A stretch of 64,000 nt of DNA, taken from the NCBI RefSeq assembly GCF_003012935.1, contig NZ_PUDR01000007.1, positions 62,001 to 126,000 of the forward strand. Direction: 5' to 3'. The DNA is from Pannonibacter carbonis (GTDB lineage Bacteria > Pseudomonadota > Alphaproteobacteria > Rhizobiales > Stappiaceae). A program made the position numbers and the translations under genes. Below the pieces are notes generated by a model, which worked only from the letters and a program-made list of their open reading frames with translations, was not told the DNA's origin and did not search any database. The number at the start of each line of letters is the position of its first letter. Within the stretch, counting starts at the first letter, position 1. Shown here one piece after another: positions 8,518 to 16,736 of this stretch.

Positions 8518-9545
8518 CAGACCGTCTCCGTGACCTTTTTCAGGTGCGGCGGCACATCGGGGTTGAAGCCACGACGGCGCGACAGTTCTTCAATGAACTT
8601 GTAGAAGCTGACGCCCAGGACCAGCGGGGCGACAATCGGATGCAGGCCGGAAACGGTCGGCAGCGTCGTCGCGCCGGCAACCTCGAGACCCGTGACGAAG
8701 ACATCCGCCCCCTGCCCGACCAGCCGCTCGGCCGTCGCCCGCACATGCGGCAATGCGGCATCGTCAACGCCCAGTGCCAGCACGGGGAACCGGCCGCCGA
8801 CAATCGCCGCAGGGCCATGCAGAACTTCAGCCGCACTGTAAGATTCTGCGTGCAAGCCACTGGTTTCCTTGAATTTCAAGGCCATTTCATTGGACATGGC
8901 AAAACCCGGACCGCGCCCAAGGACATAGAGCGACTGCGCCCGGACGAGCCGGTCCGACAATGCCGTCCAGTCCTGCTCCAGCGCCTTGGCAAAGGCATCC
9001 GGGAGCCCGGCAACGGCAGCCCGCAGCGCCTCGTCCTCAAGCCATTCGGCGAGAAGGGCGAGACCGGCCACGACAGAGTTGACGAAGGTTTTGGTGGCGG
9101 CAACGCTCTGCTCGGGACCTGCGCTCAGCGGCAACGTATGAGCACTGACGCCGGCCATCGGCGAGGCCGAGTTGTTGGTCAGCGCGATGGTCAGCGCGCC
9201 ACCCTCACCGGCCAGCCGCATCATCTCCACGATATCCGGGCTCTTGCCAGACTGCGAAACCCCGACGCATGCTGCACCCTTCAGTTTCAGCGTCCGGCCA
9301 TAGATGGACGCGATGGACGGGCCCACAGAAGCAACCGGAACACCAGCGGCCAGTTCGACCGCGTATTTGAAATAGGTCGAGGCATGGTCGGACGAGCCGC
9401 GGGCAACGCTGACGATCGTGTGCGGATCAAGGCTGCGCATCGCGCTCGCCGCAGCAGCCAGGGGAGCGCGTGCATCCGCAAGGAACCGCGCGGCCGCCTC
9501 GGGAATTTCGGCAACTTCGGTGGCCATATGCGTCTTGGTGGTCAT
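8517..9545 (-). CDS. nagB-II: SIS-domain glucosamine-6-phosphate deaminase (NagB-II type)
   Basis: A 342-residue protein with two SIS domains and no glutamine amidotransferase domain, as in the NagB-II/AgaS-like group that converts glucosamine-6-phosphate to fructose-6-phosphate plus ammonia. Visible SIS signatures are IVSVARGSSDHAS (about residues 44-56), GVSQSGKSPD (about 97-106), SVAATKTFVNS and LGRGPGFAMSNEMALKFKE. The C-terminus (EELSRRRGFNPDVPPHLKKV) matches the GlmS-type isomerase tail. It lies between nagA and the GntR regulator, as expected for an alternative NagB in alphaproteobacteria. The start has a two-base gap from the regulator stop. Confidence 0.88.
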   Translation of the reverse strand: MTTKTHMATEVAEIPEAAARFLADARAPLAAAASAMRSLDPHTIVSVARGSSDHASTYFKYAVELAAGVPVASVGPSIASIYGRTLKLKGAACVGVSQSGKSPDIVEMMRLAGEGGALTIALTNNSASPMAGVSAHTLPLSAGPEQSVAATKTFVNSVVAGLALLAEWLEDEALRAAVAGLPDAFAKALEQDWTALSDRLVRAQSLYVLGRGPGFAMSNEMALKFKETSGLHAESYSAAEVLHGPAAIVGGRFPVLALGVDDAALPHVRATAERLVGQGADVFVTGLEVAGATTLPTVSGLHPIVAPLVLGVSFYKFIEELSRRRGFNPDVPPHLKKVTETV

Positions 9546-9547
9546 GA

Positions 9548-10321
9548 TCAGTCCTTGTCGGTCGGCGCCCGGGACGGATCCGGGGCGATCTGAAGTTCAA
9601 CGGCGAAGTCATAGGCATCGCCGCGATAAAGCGAGCGGGTGAATTCCACCACCCGCCCGGATGGCAGGTAGGAAACACGCTCGATCCGAAGTCCGGCCGC
9701 GCCGGCCGGCAAATGAAGGAGATCTGCGTCGGCGGGAGACAGATTGGTCGCCGACAGGCGTTGAACCGCGCGCACAGGCCGCCGCCCGAGTTCGGCCAAT
9801 ACGGCATAGAGTGATTTGTCGACGCGGAACGGATCGGGCAGGATCGATGTCGACAGCGCCGCCCGTTCGATGGCCAGCGGGATGTCATCGGCCTGGCGCA
9901 CGCGCTCGAGCCGGGAGACCCGCTCCTGGGCACTCAGCCCAAGGGCCATCACTTCCTCCGGTGTCGGCGCATGAATGCCGCGCGACAGATAGACCGAATC
10001 GACCGACTTGCCGCGCCGGGCCATGTCTTCCGAGAAGGATGTGAGCAGTGAGAGCGCCTGCTCGAGCCGCTCGACCTTTGGTGCGACAAAGGTCCCCGAC
10101 CCGCGCTTCTGCACCAGGTGCCCCTGTGTCACCAGCGCCTGTACAGCCTTTCGCACGGTCACTCGGCTCAGCCCGGTCTTGCTGGCCATGTCACGCTCCG
10201 GCGGCAGGCTGTCCCCCGGCTTCAACTGACCGGAGGAAATCGCATCGGCTATTCGTCTGTGCAGCGCCAGATACAAAGGACCGGCGTCGTCAAACCCATC
10301 AGGAGAAAACAGCTCATCCAT
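9548..10321 (-). CDS. nagR: GntR/HutC-family regulator of amino-sugar genes (NagR-like)
   Basis: About 257 residues from the ATG at 10321, which has AGGAGGG upstream and overlaps the kinase stop by 8 bases; the frame extends further upstream but inside the kinase gene. The N-terminal winged helix (PLYLALHRRIADAISSG, then ETGL-like SKTGLSRVTVRKAVQALV) is followed by GSGTFV and a C-terminal UTRA effector domain. NagR/DasR-type members sense GlcN6P or GlcNAc6P and repress nag genes. Operon position between a sugar kinase and nagB-II/nagA supports this role. Candidate target sites are the paired TTGGTAT repeats in the 11196-11546 divergent region. Confidence 0.85.
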   Translation of the reverse strand: MDELFSPDGFDDAGPLYLALHRRIADAISSGQLKPGDSLPPERDMASKTGLSRVTVRKAVQALVTQGHLVQKRGSGTFVAPKVERLEQALSLLTSFSEDMARRGKSVDSVYLSRGIHAPTPEEVMALGLSAQERVSRLERVRQADDIPLAIERAALSTSILPDPFRVDKSLYAVLAELGRRPVRAVQRLSATNLSPADADLLHLPAGAAGLRIERVSYLPSGRVVEFTRSLYRGDAYDFAVELQIAPDPSRAPTDKD

Positions 10322-11195
10322 GCCGCAGCCCTCCTGGTACGGCACCTGAAAGACCGTCCTCGAACCGGCGGCGAGCCATGAAAACCGCCCCTTCGACCGA
10401 GCCTCCCAGCGCCACACGCTGCGGCCAGCGACCGGCAAGACGACTGGCGTGCATAGGTCCAAGTCCGCCCAGAAACACAACAGGCAGAGTGTCACCGGCC
10501 TGCAGCAGTTCGATGGTCGCCGTGACCTCGGCAACGCTGTCGTGGATCACCGAAACGGCAGCCGCATCGCCGGCATCCCCGGCCGCAAGGATACGCGGAG
10601 CAAGGCGTGCAAACTCTGCCGGACGCATCGCCGGGGCCTCGCCGACAAGCTGGGTCGGGCCACCGAACTCGGCAAGCACGTCTGACAGCAACGGGGTCAT
10701 TGGCAAAAAGCCATCGACAGCCCGCAGGGCCATGGCCAGCAAACGACGCCCCATCCAGGCACCGGAGGCCTCATCACCGAGCACGAAGCCCCAGCCGCCG
10801 ACCTCCCGGATCTCTCCCTTGCGCTGAACCGCAAAGATCGAGCCGGTGCCGATGGCCGCCATGACGCCGTCATCATCCCCGAGCGCGCCCTTTACGGCCG
10901 TAACGCCGTCATTGACCACATGCACGGAAGCGAAAGGCAGGCGCGCCACAAGACGATCAACCGCCTCGCGCACATTGCCACCAGCCAGCCCCAGCACGGC
11001 GTGAAGGTCGCCAAGGGCCGCCTCTCCGCCCGCTGCCTCGCGCGCGGCGGACAGGATACTGTGAAGCGCACCCTCCGGATCGGAAACGATATTGGACGGC
11101 CCGGCGGACGCAGTTCCGTAGATCCGGCCGCTGATATCCGCAACCTGAGCCCGGCACCCTGTGCCACCGCCATCAATCCCGAGAAAGCGCGTCAT
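10314..11195 (-). CDS. BadF/BadG-type ATPase-fold sugar kinase (GlcNAc or GlcNAc/MurNAc kinase)
   Basis: A 293-residue kinase of the ASKHA fold. The phosphate-1 loop FLGIDGGGTGCRAQV is at the N-terminus, the second loop with GIGTGS-type residues (MAAIGTGSIFAVQ) at about 115, and GFVLGDEASGAWMGRRLL at about 140 is typical of the BadF/BadG N-acetylhexosamine kinase group. It probably phosphorylates imported GlcNAc; because murQ is divergently linked, a dual GlcNAc/MurNAc (MurK-like) specificity is plausible. It is the first gene of the minus-strand operon. The ATG at 11195 has GGGAGG upstream. Confidence 0.82.
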   Translation of the reverse strand: MTRFLGIDGGGTGCRAQVADISGRIYGTASAGPSNIVSDPEGALHSILSAAREAAGGEAALGDLHAVLGLAGGNVREAVDRLVARLPFASVHVVNDGVTAVKGALGDDDGVMAAIGTGSIFAVQRKGEIREVGGWGFVLGDEASGAWMGRRLLAMALRAVDGFLPMTPLLSDVLAEFGGPTQLVGEAPAMRPAEFARLAPRILAAGDAGDAAAVSVIHDSVAEVTATIELLQAGDTLPVVFLGGLGPMHASRLAGRWPQRVALGGSVEGAVFMARRRFEDGLSGAVPGGLRHG

Positions 11196-11217
11196 TGTTC
11201 CTCCCTTTGAAAGGAAG

Positions 11218-11236
11218 ATACCAAAGCCATACCAAA
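11218..11236 (-). promoter_or_regulatory. Candidate NagR operator, nag-operon side
   Basis: On the minus strand this reads TTTGGTAT, three bases, TTTGGTAT: two identical half-sites with an 11-base period (about one helical turn), starting 23 bases upstream of the kinase ATG. A near-identical element lies at the same distance from the murQ start. The TTGGTAT core resembles NagR/DasR-type boxes. Assignment to the nearby GntR regulator is inference. Confidence 0.5.
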
Positions 11237-11244
11237 TGAAAAGC

Positions 11245-11261
11245 CCTGTTTTGAAAACAGG
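11245..11261. repeat. Perfect 17-bp palindrome in the nag/murQ divergent region
   Basis: CCTGTTTT and AAAACAGG flank a single central G. The symmetry suits a dimeric regulator or a small hairpin in the leader of neither gene in particular. It lies only 9 bases from the minus-side TTGGTAT repeat. Function unknown. Confidence 0.4.
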
Positions 11262-11507
11262 CGCGATTTCGGACAGAAGCCTGGACGCCGACCAGCGCCG
11301 ATAACCATCTATGAAGTTACACGCCGCCGGAAAAAGCCGCCTTCGATCTTGTCGGTAGCCACATTATATATATTTATTTCAAATACTTAATCAGAAGCCT
11401 CCCCACCCTGCCAGAACATCAGCATCGTGAAACGCCTGGGGATCCTGACTTGAAAAGCCCAAGGAACGCTTCATAAAATTCCATCGCGCGAATTTGCCAC
11501 TTTACAA

Positions 11508-11525
11508 TTGGTATTCTTTTGGCAT
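11508..11525 (+). promoter_or_regulatory. Candidate NagR operator, murQ side
   Basis: TTGGTAT, four bases, TTGGCAT, again with an 11-base period, ending 21 bases before the murQ ATG. Aligned over 20 bases with the minus-strand element near the kinase, 16 positions agree by eye. This suggests the same regulator controls both divergent operons. Confidence 0.5.
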
Positions 11526-11546
11526 TATCACGTTGGGGAGGGCAAG

Positions 11547-12446
11547 ATGACAACACGACGGACAGAGGCAAGGCACACAGAGGCAGACAGATTGCATTCA
11601 GGCGACGCAGCGGAAGCCGTTGCAGCAATCCTGACAGCTCAAACGGCTGCACTTGATGTGACTTCCGCAGCGCGGGATGTGATCGCCGCCACAGGCCTTG
11701 CCATGGCCGCAGCCATCGCGTCCGGTCACAAGGTCATCTATGTCGGTGCCGGCAGCTCGGGTCTGATGGCCCTGGCTGACTGCCTCGAAATCCCAGGAAC
11801 ATTCGGCGTTTCGCGCCATCAGGTTGCGATGCTGTTTGCCGGCGGCGCAGCCGCCCTGCTCGATATGCCCGGCGCTGTCGAGGATGACGCGGATCTGGCT
11901 GCAGCAGATGTGGCCCGGGTTGCCCCCGGGCCTGGCGACCTCATCATCGCGGTCTCGGCCTCCGGCTCCACGCCCTATACCCTGGCCGTCGCCAAGGCGG
12001 CCAAGGTGCGCGGCGCAAGCATCGCCGGCCTTGCCAACGCTGAAGCAACGCCCTTGCTGCAAATCGCGGATTATCCGGTGCTGCTGGATACCGGGCCGGA
12101 AATTCTGGCAGGCTCGACGCGGCTTGGCGCCGCAACGGCACAAAAAGCAGCACTCAACATGATTTCAACCCTCGCAGGTGTCCGTCTCGGACACGTCCAC
12201 GAGGGGCGAATGGTCAATGTCATGGCGGATAACGCCAAGCTTCTGGACCGGGCCGCCGGCATGGTGGCAGACTTCAGCGGTGTCGACATTGACGCAGCAC
12301 GCGCCGCACTTGCCCGGACGGGCGGAGCGGTGAAGCCTGCAATCCTGATTGCCTGCTGCGCCACGGTGGCGCAGGCCAACTCGCTTCTCGCGGAAGCCGG
12401 GGGTCATGTGGGACCGGCCCTCAGAGCACTGCGACAAGACGCATAA
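11547..12446 (+). CDS. murQ: N-acetylmuramic acid 6-phosphate etherase MurQ
   Basis: About 299 residues from the ATG at 11547 (GGGAGG upstream); the frame is open to 11508 but without a good site. MurQ cleaves the lactyl ether of MurNAc-6-phosphate to GlcNAc-6-phosphate and D-lactate. Family landmarks are the SIS motif VIYVGAGSSGLMALAD, the ISVSASGSTPYT region (here AVSASGSTPYTLA), GPEILAGSTRLGAATAQK and the tail LGHVHEGRMVNVMADNAKL. Its product feeds directly into NagA encoded divergently. It is followed 45 bases downstream by a sugar ABC binding protein, suggesting the operon imports a MurNAc- or GlcNAc-containing sugar. Confidence 0.92.
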   Translation: MTTRRTEARHTEADRLHSGDAAEAVAAILTAQTAALDVTSAARDVIAATGLAMAAAIASGHKVIYVGAGSSGLMALADCLEIPGTFGVSRHQVAMLFAGGAAALLDMPGAVEDDADLAAADVARVAPGPGDLIIAVSASGSTPYTLAVAKAAKVRGASIAGLANAEATPLLQIADYPVLLDTGPEILAGSTRLGAATAQKAALNMISTLAGVRLGHVHEGRMVNVMADNAKLLDRAAGMVADFSGVDIDAARAALARTGGAVKPAILIACCATVAQANSLLAEAGGHVGPALRALRQDA

Positions 12447-12491
12447 GCATCAACCAGAGGGCCAAAAAGGCCCATAAACGGGAGCAGTTCG

Positions 12492-13745
12492 ATGAATCTT
12501 GTGAAATTTCAGGGCGCGCTACTCGCCGGCACCCTGCTTGCCGGCGCAGCTCATGCCGCCGATGTCACACTGACGATTGAAAGCTGGCGCAACGACGATC
12601 TGACCGTCTGGCAGCAGACCCTGATCCCGGCGTTCGAAGCCAAGAACCCGGGCATCAAGGTGGTGTTCGCGCCGACCGCACCGGCTGAGTACAACGCCAT
12701 CCTGAACTCCAAGCTTGATGCAGGCAGCGCCGGCGACCTGATCACCTGCCGCCCATTCGACGCCTCGCTGACCCTGTTTGAAAAGGGCAAGCTGGCCGAC
12801 CTGACCGCCTTGGAAGCCATGAAGAACTTCTCGGCCGTCGCCAAGTCCGGCTGGTCGACCGATGATGGCGCTAAGACATTCTGCATTCCGATGGCTTCGG
12901 TCATCCACGGCTTCATCTACAACAAGGACGCCTTCAAGGAAGTCGGGATCGAAGTTCCGACCACTGAAGACGAGTTCTTTGCCGCCCTCGACAAGATCAA
13001 GGCCGACGGCAAGTACATCCCGATGTCCATGGGCACCGCTGACCAGTGGGAAGCTGCCACCATGGCCTACCAGAACATTGGTCCGAACTACTGGAAGGGC
13101 GAGGACGGCCGCGCCGAACTGATCGCCGGTGCTGCCAAGCTAACCGACGAGCCGTGGGTGGCCCCGTTCCGCTCCATCGCCAAGTGGGGCCAGTATCTGG
13201 GTGACGGCTACGAAGCCCAGTCCTATCCGGACAGCCAGAACCTGTTCACCCTCGGCCGCGCCGCCATCTATCCGGCCGGTTCCTGGGAAATCGCCGGCTT
13301 CAAACAGCAGGCCGGCTTTGAACTCGGCGCCTTCTATCCGCCGGTGCCGGCAGCAGGCGACCAGTGCTACATCTCCGACCACACCGACATCGCACTCGGC
13401 ATGAACGCAGGCACCAAGCATCCGGAAGAAACCAAGAAGTTCCTCGACTGGGTTGGCTCGCCGGAGTTCGCTGAACTCTACTCCAACGCCCTGCCCGGCT
13501 TCTTCTCCCTGTCCAACGCCAAGATCGAACTGAGCGAGCCGCTCGCCCAGGAATTCGTCAGCTGGCGCGAGACCTGCAAGCCGACGATCCGCTCGACCTA
13601 CCAGATCCTGTCGCGCGGCACGCCGAACCTCGAGAACGAAACCTGGAACGCCTCCGCGAACGTCATTCGCGGCGCAGAGACCCCGGAAGCAGCCGCAGAG
13701 CGCCTGCAGAAGGGCCTTGCCAGCTGGTACGAGCCGCAGAAATAA
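12492..13745 (+). CDS. Sugar ABC transporter, family-1 solute-binding protein
   Basis: A 417-residue periplasmic protein with a Sec signal peptide cleaved after AHAA (residues 1-22). The fold is that of family-1 extracellular solute-binding proteins; SWRNDDLTVWQQTLIPAFEAKNP-type opening strand and FIYNKDAFKEVGIEVP are typical. It captures the sugar and delivers it to the MalF/MalG-type permeases encoded next. Linkage to murQ and, divergently, to the nag operon suggests an amino-sugar ligand (GlcNAc, MurNAc or their disaccharide), which is inference. Two strong hairpins lie in the 170-base gap after it and may raise its expression relative to the permeases. Confidence 0.85.
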   Translation: MNLVKFQGALLAGTLLAGAAHAADVTLTIESWRNDDLTVWQQTLIPAFEAKNPGIKVVFAPTAPAEYNAILNSKLDAGSAGDLITCRPFDASLTLFEKGKLADLTALEAMKNFSAVAKSGWSTDDGAKTFCIPMASVIHGFIYNKDAFKEVGIEVPTTEDEFFAALDKIKADGKYIPMSMGTADQWEAATMAYQNIGPNYWKGEDGRAELIAGAAKLTDEPWVAPFRSIAKWGQYLGDGYEAQSYPDSQNLFTLGRAAIYPAGSWEIAGFKQQAGFELGAFYPPVPAAGDQCYISDHTDIALGMNAGTKHPEETKKFLDWVGSPEFAELYSNALPGFFSLSNAKIELSEPLAQEFVSWRETCKPTIRSTYQILSRGTPNLENETWNASANVIRGAETPEAAAERLQKGLASWYEPQK

Positions 13746-13766
13746 TCGGTCGACCAGTTCAGCAAC

Positions 13767-13797
13767 GGATCATGGCAAGCCACGGCGGCCATGATCC
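13767..13797 (+). repeat. Hairpin after the binding-protein gene (first)
   Basis: A perfect 10-bp inverted repeat pairs 13767-13776 with 13788-13797 around an 11-base loop. It starts 21 bases after the stop codon and has no T-run, so an mRNA-stabilising or processing stem is more likely than a terminator. Confidence 0.5.
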
Positions 13798-13868
13798 CAT
13801 GTGCATAGACACATAGTTTTACAGTGTAATAGCACGTAAAGTCTTCGCACAGTCCCCATCGCACCAAT

Positions 13869-13896
13869 GGAGGAGGCCCAGATCCGGGCCTCCTCC
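13869..13896 (+). repeat. Hairpin before the permease gene (second)
   Basis: GGAGGAGGCCC (13869-13879) pairs perfectly with 13886-13896 around a 6-base loop, 19 bases before the permease ATG. No T-run follows. The stem also hides GGAGG sequences, and may limit read-through or translation of the permease relative to the binding protein. Confidence 0.55.
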
Positions 13897-13915
13897 AAGC
13901 GCAGAGGCTTTCCCA

Positions 13916-14851
13916 ATGACCGACATCCCTATCGCTGGCAAAAGGCCGTTCCGCTGGCATATCGGCGTGTTCCTCGCCCCGGCCGTGATCATCTACACCG
14001 CGATCATGATCCTGCCGCTGTTCGCCACGCTGAACATGGCCCTGTTCAACATCAGCGCGGATGGCGTCAGCCAGTTTGTGGGTCTTGCCAACTTCCAGAC
14101 CCTGTTCGGCGACCCGCGCTGGTCGGATGCGTTCTGGAACGCGCTCGGCAACAACGCCTGGTTCTTCCTCATCCACATGGTGGTTCAGAACCCGATCGGC
14201 GTGCTTCTGGCGGCCCTTCTGTCTTCGCCGAAACTGCGCATGGCGGCGTTCTATCGCACCGCGATCTTCATCCCGACCATCCTGTCCTTCGTGATTGTCG
14301 GTTTTGTCTGGAAACTGATCCTGTCGCCGATCTGGGGCATCGCCCCCGGCCTGCTGGATGCCGTCGGCCTCAGGTGGCTCTATGCTCCGTGGCTGGGTCA
14401 GGAAGCCTACGCGCTGACAACCCTGGCGCTGGTGTCGGTCTGGCAGTTTGTCGGCATCCCGATGATGTTGATCTATGCTGCACTGCTGACGATCCCGGAC
14501 GAGATCCTGGAAGCCGCCGAGATAGACGGCGTCACCGGTGCCCAACAGTTCTGGAAAATCAAGCTGCCCCTGATCCTGCCGTCGATCGGCATCATTTCGA
14601 TCCTGACTTTTGTTGGCAATTTCAACGCCTTCGACCTGATCTATGTCGCCCAGGGCGCGCTGGCCGGGCCGAATTTTGCAACCGACATCCTTGGCACCTT
14701 CCTCTATCGCACCTTCTTCGGCTTCCAGCTCCAACTGGGTGATCCGCACATGGGGGCAACGATCGCAGCGGCCATGTTCGGCATCATTCTCGTCGGCGTC
14801 TGCTTCTACCTGTTCACCATCCAGACGCGGCTGCGCCGCTACCAGTTCTGA
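13916..14851 (+). CDS. Sugar ABC transporter permease, MalF type
   Basis: A 311-residue inner-membrane protein with six hydrophobic segments, the first at about residues 16-38 (IGVFLAPAVIIYTAIMILPL). The EAA loop that contacts the ATPase is EILEAAEIDGVTGAQQFWKI-like, at about 200-220, followed by KLPLILPSIGI. It forms the membrane channel with the MalG-type partner encoded 11 bases downstream. The operon continues with a Gfo/Idh/MocA enzyme and an ATPase, so the transporter is complete. Confidence 0.9.
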   Translation: MTDIPIAGKRPFRWHIGVFLAPAVIIYTAIMILPLFATLNMALFNISADGVSQFVGLANFQTLFGDPRWSDAFWNALGNNAWFFLIHMVVQNPIGVLLAALLSSPKLRMAAFYRTAIFIPTILSFVIVGFVWKLILSPIWGIAPGLLDAVGLRWLYAPWLGQEAYALTTLALVSVWQFVGIPMMLIYAALLTIPDEILEAAEIDGVTGAQQFWKIKLPLILPSIGIISILTFVGNFNAFDLIYVAQGALAGPNFATDILGTFLYRTFFGFQLQLGDPHMGATIAAAMFGIILVGVCFYLFTIQTRLRRYQF

Positions 14852-14862
14852 GGGAGACCTTC

Positions 14863-15702
14863 ATGTCCAAGGCTCGTTCTTCGCTCGGACGCACGGTTGC
14901 CGCCCATTCGGTGCTGGGGCTCTACACCCTGATCGCCTTGTTTCCGGTGTTCGTCGTCGTCATCAACTCGTTCAAATCCCGCAAGGCGATCTTCGGCGAT
15001 CCGCTGGCAATACCAACGCCGTCGACCTTTGATCCGGTCGGCTACACAACTGTTCTGGCGCAAGGAGATTTCTTCCTCTACTTCCAGAACAGCCTCGTCG
15101 TGACCGTCGCCTCGCTGTTCTTCGTACTGCTGTTTGGCGCCATGGCCGCTTTTGCCCTGTCCGAATATCGCTTCCGCGGCAATACGCTGATGGGGCTGTA
15201 TCTCGCCATCGGCATCATGATCCCGATCCGCCTCGGGACAGTCGCCATCCTGCAGCTGATGGTCGCCTCCGGGCTGGTCAACACGCTGACGGCGCTGATC
15301 CTTGTCTACACCGCGCAAGGGTTGCCGCTGGCGATCTTCATCCTGTCGGAGTTCATGCGCGGCATTTCCGATGACCTCAAGAACGCCGGCCGCATCGACG
15401 GGCTCAGCGAGTACAAGATCTTCCTGACGCTGGTGCTGCCGCTCGTTCGTCCGGCCATGGCGACGGTGGCGGTGTTCTCGATGATCCCGATCTGGAATGA
15501 TCTCTGGTTCCCGCTGATCCTGGCCCCCTCGGAAGCCACAAAGACGGTGACGCTCGGCAGCCAGGTGTTCATCGGCCAGTTCGTCACCAACTGGAACGCC
15601 GTTCTTGCCGCCCTGTCGCTGGCCATCCTGCCGGTGCTGGTGCTGTACCTGATCTTCTCGCGCCAGCTCATCCGTGGCATCACCGCAGGAGCCGTGAAAT
15701 GA
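14863..15702 (+). CDS. Sugar ABC transporter permease, MalG type
   Basis: A 279-residue inner-membrane permease with about six hydrophobic segments. It opens with VLGLYTLIALFPVFVVVINS and FKSRKAIFGDPLAIP, as in MalG-type (CUT1) subunits. The EAA loop (DLKNAGRIDGLSEYKIFLTL) followed by VLPLVRPAMATVAVF is the ATPase coupling site. A GGGAGA site precedes the ATG at 14863. Its end overlaps the oxidoreductase start by 4 bases (ATGA), which indicates translational coupling. Confidence 0.9.
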   Translation: MSKARSSLGRTVAAHSVLGLYTLIALFPVFVVVINSFKSRKAIFGDPLAIPTPSTFDPVGYTTVLAQGDFFLYFQNSLVVTVASLFFVLLFGAMAAFALSEYRFRGNTLMGLYLAIGIMIPIRLGTVAILQLMVASGLVNTLTALILVYTAQGLPLAIFILSEFMRGISDDLKNAGRIDGLSEYKIFLTLVLPLVRPAMATVAVFSMIPIWNDLWFPLILAPSEATKTVTLGSQVFIGQFVTNWNAVLAALSLAILPVLVLYLIFSRQLIRGITAGAVK

Positions 15703-16724
15703 TCCGTACCCTGGTCGTCGGACTTGGCAACATGGGGCTGAGCCATGCGCTCGCCTATCACGCCGATCCTGCCTTCGAAATCGTTGGTCTGGTCAGCCGG
15801 TCATGGCCGTCCAATCTGCCTGAGGCGCTTGCCAGCTATCCGCATCGCACCGACTACATGGCCGCGTTGAACGAACTGAAGCCCGATCTCGTCTGCATCG
15901 CGACCTATTCCGACACCCATGCCGACTATGCCTGTGCGGCGATGGATGCCGGGGCGCATGTCTTCGTCGAGAAGCCGCTCGCGACCAATGTGAAGGATGC
16001 CGAGCGGGTCGTGGCCAAGGCGGTCGAAACCGGCCGCAAGCTGGTGGTCGGCTATATCCTGCGCCATCACCCGAGCTGGCAACGGCTGATTGCCGAAGCG
16101 CGCGCCCTCGGTGGCCCTTATGTCTTCCGGCTCAATCTCAACCAGCAATCCTCGGGCCCGACCTGGGAAGTGCACAAGACCTTGATGCAGACGACACCGC
16201 CGATTGTCGACTGTGGCGTGCACTATGTCGACGTCATGTGCCAGATCACCGATGCCGCACCGGTCGAAGTGCGCGGCATGGGCCTGCGTCTCAGCGACGA
16301 GATCGCCGAAGACATGTACAACTACGGTCATTTCCAGGTGCTCTTCGCCGATGGCAGCCTTGGCTGGTACGAGGCTGGCTGGGGACCGATGATGTCGGAC
16401 ACGGCCTTCTTCGTGAAGGATGTGGTCAGCCCGAATGGGGCCGTATCGATCCGCATGCCGGATACGGCGCGCTCTGACGACATCGACACCCATACGCAGA
16501 CGTCGAAACTGCGTCTGCACAAGGCCGGCCTTGGCCACCAGGACCTCGACATGGCAGACGAACCGGATCACAACGGTTTGTGCGCCCGCGAGCAGGCCTA
16601 TGTGGCCCGCGCCATCACCGAAAATCTCGACCTCACCCGGCACATGTCCGATGCCGTCCGCTCCCTCGCCGTCTGTCTGGCAGCGGATGAGAGCGTGCGT
16701 TCCGGCCAGCCGGTCAAACTGTAA
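15699..16724 (+). CDS. Gfo/Idh/MocA-family enzyme in the amino-sugar ABC operon
   Basis: A 341-residue protein with an N-terminal Rossmann domain (TLVVGLGNMGLSHALAYH) and the family EKPLATN motif at about residues 92-98, where the lysine is catalytic in dehydrogenase members. A histidine pair near VDCGVHYVDVM (about 170-180) fits the usual active site. Members oxidise sugars with NAD(P) or, in GH109-like branches, act as NAD-dependent glycosidases. Which applies here cannot be told. The gene is translationally coupled between the permease and ATPase genes of a sugar importer, so its substrate is probably the imported sugar. Confidence 0.75.
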   Translation: MIRTLVVGLGNMGLSHALAYHADPAFEIVGLVSRSWPSNLPEALASYPHRTDYMAALNELKPDLVCIATYSDTHADYACAAMDAGAHVFVEKPLATNVKDAERVVAKAVETGRKLVVGYILRHHPSWQRLIAEARALGGPYVFRLNLNQQSSGPTWEVHKTLMQTTPPIVDCGVHYVDVMCQITDAAPVEVRGMGLRLSDEIAEDMYNYGHFQVLFADGSLGWYEAGWGPMMSDTAFFVKDVVSPNGAVSIRMPDTARSDDIDTHTQTSKLRLHKAGLGHQDLDMADEPDHNGLCAREQAYVARAITENLDLTRHMSDAVRSLAVCLAADESVRSGQPVKL

Positions 16725-16736
16725 GCAGGAGACATC

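Larger units (their letters stand above)
11196..11546. promoter_or_regulatory. Divergent promoter region between the nag operon and murQ
   Basis: A 351-base gene-free stretch between two divergent start codons. It is AT-richer than its flanks, with an A/T run around 11365-11390. It contains two copies of a TTGGTAT-type paired repeat (separate entries) and a perfect 17-base palindrome at 11245-11261 (CCTGTTTT, one base, AAAACAGG). I see no convincing small ORF. Confidence 0.7.
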
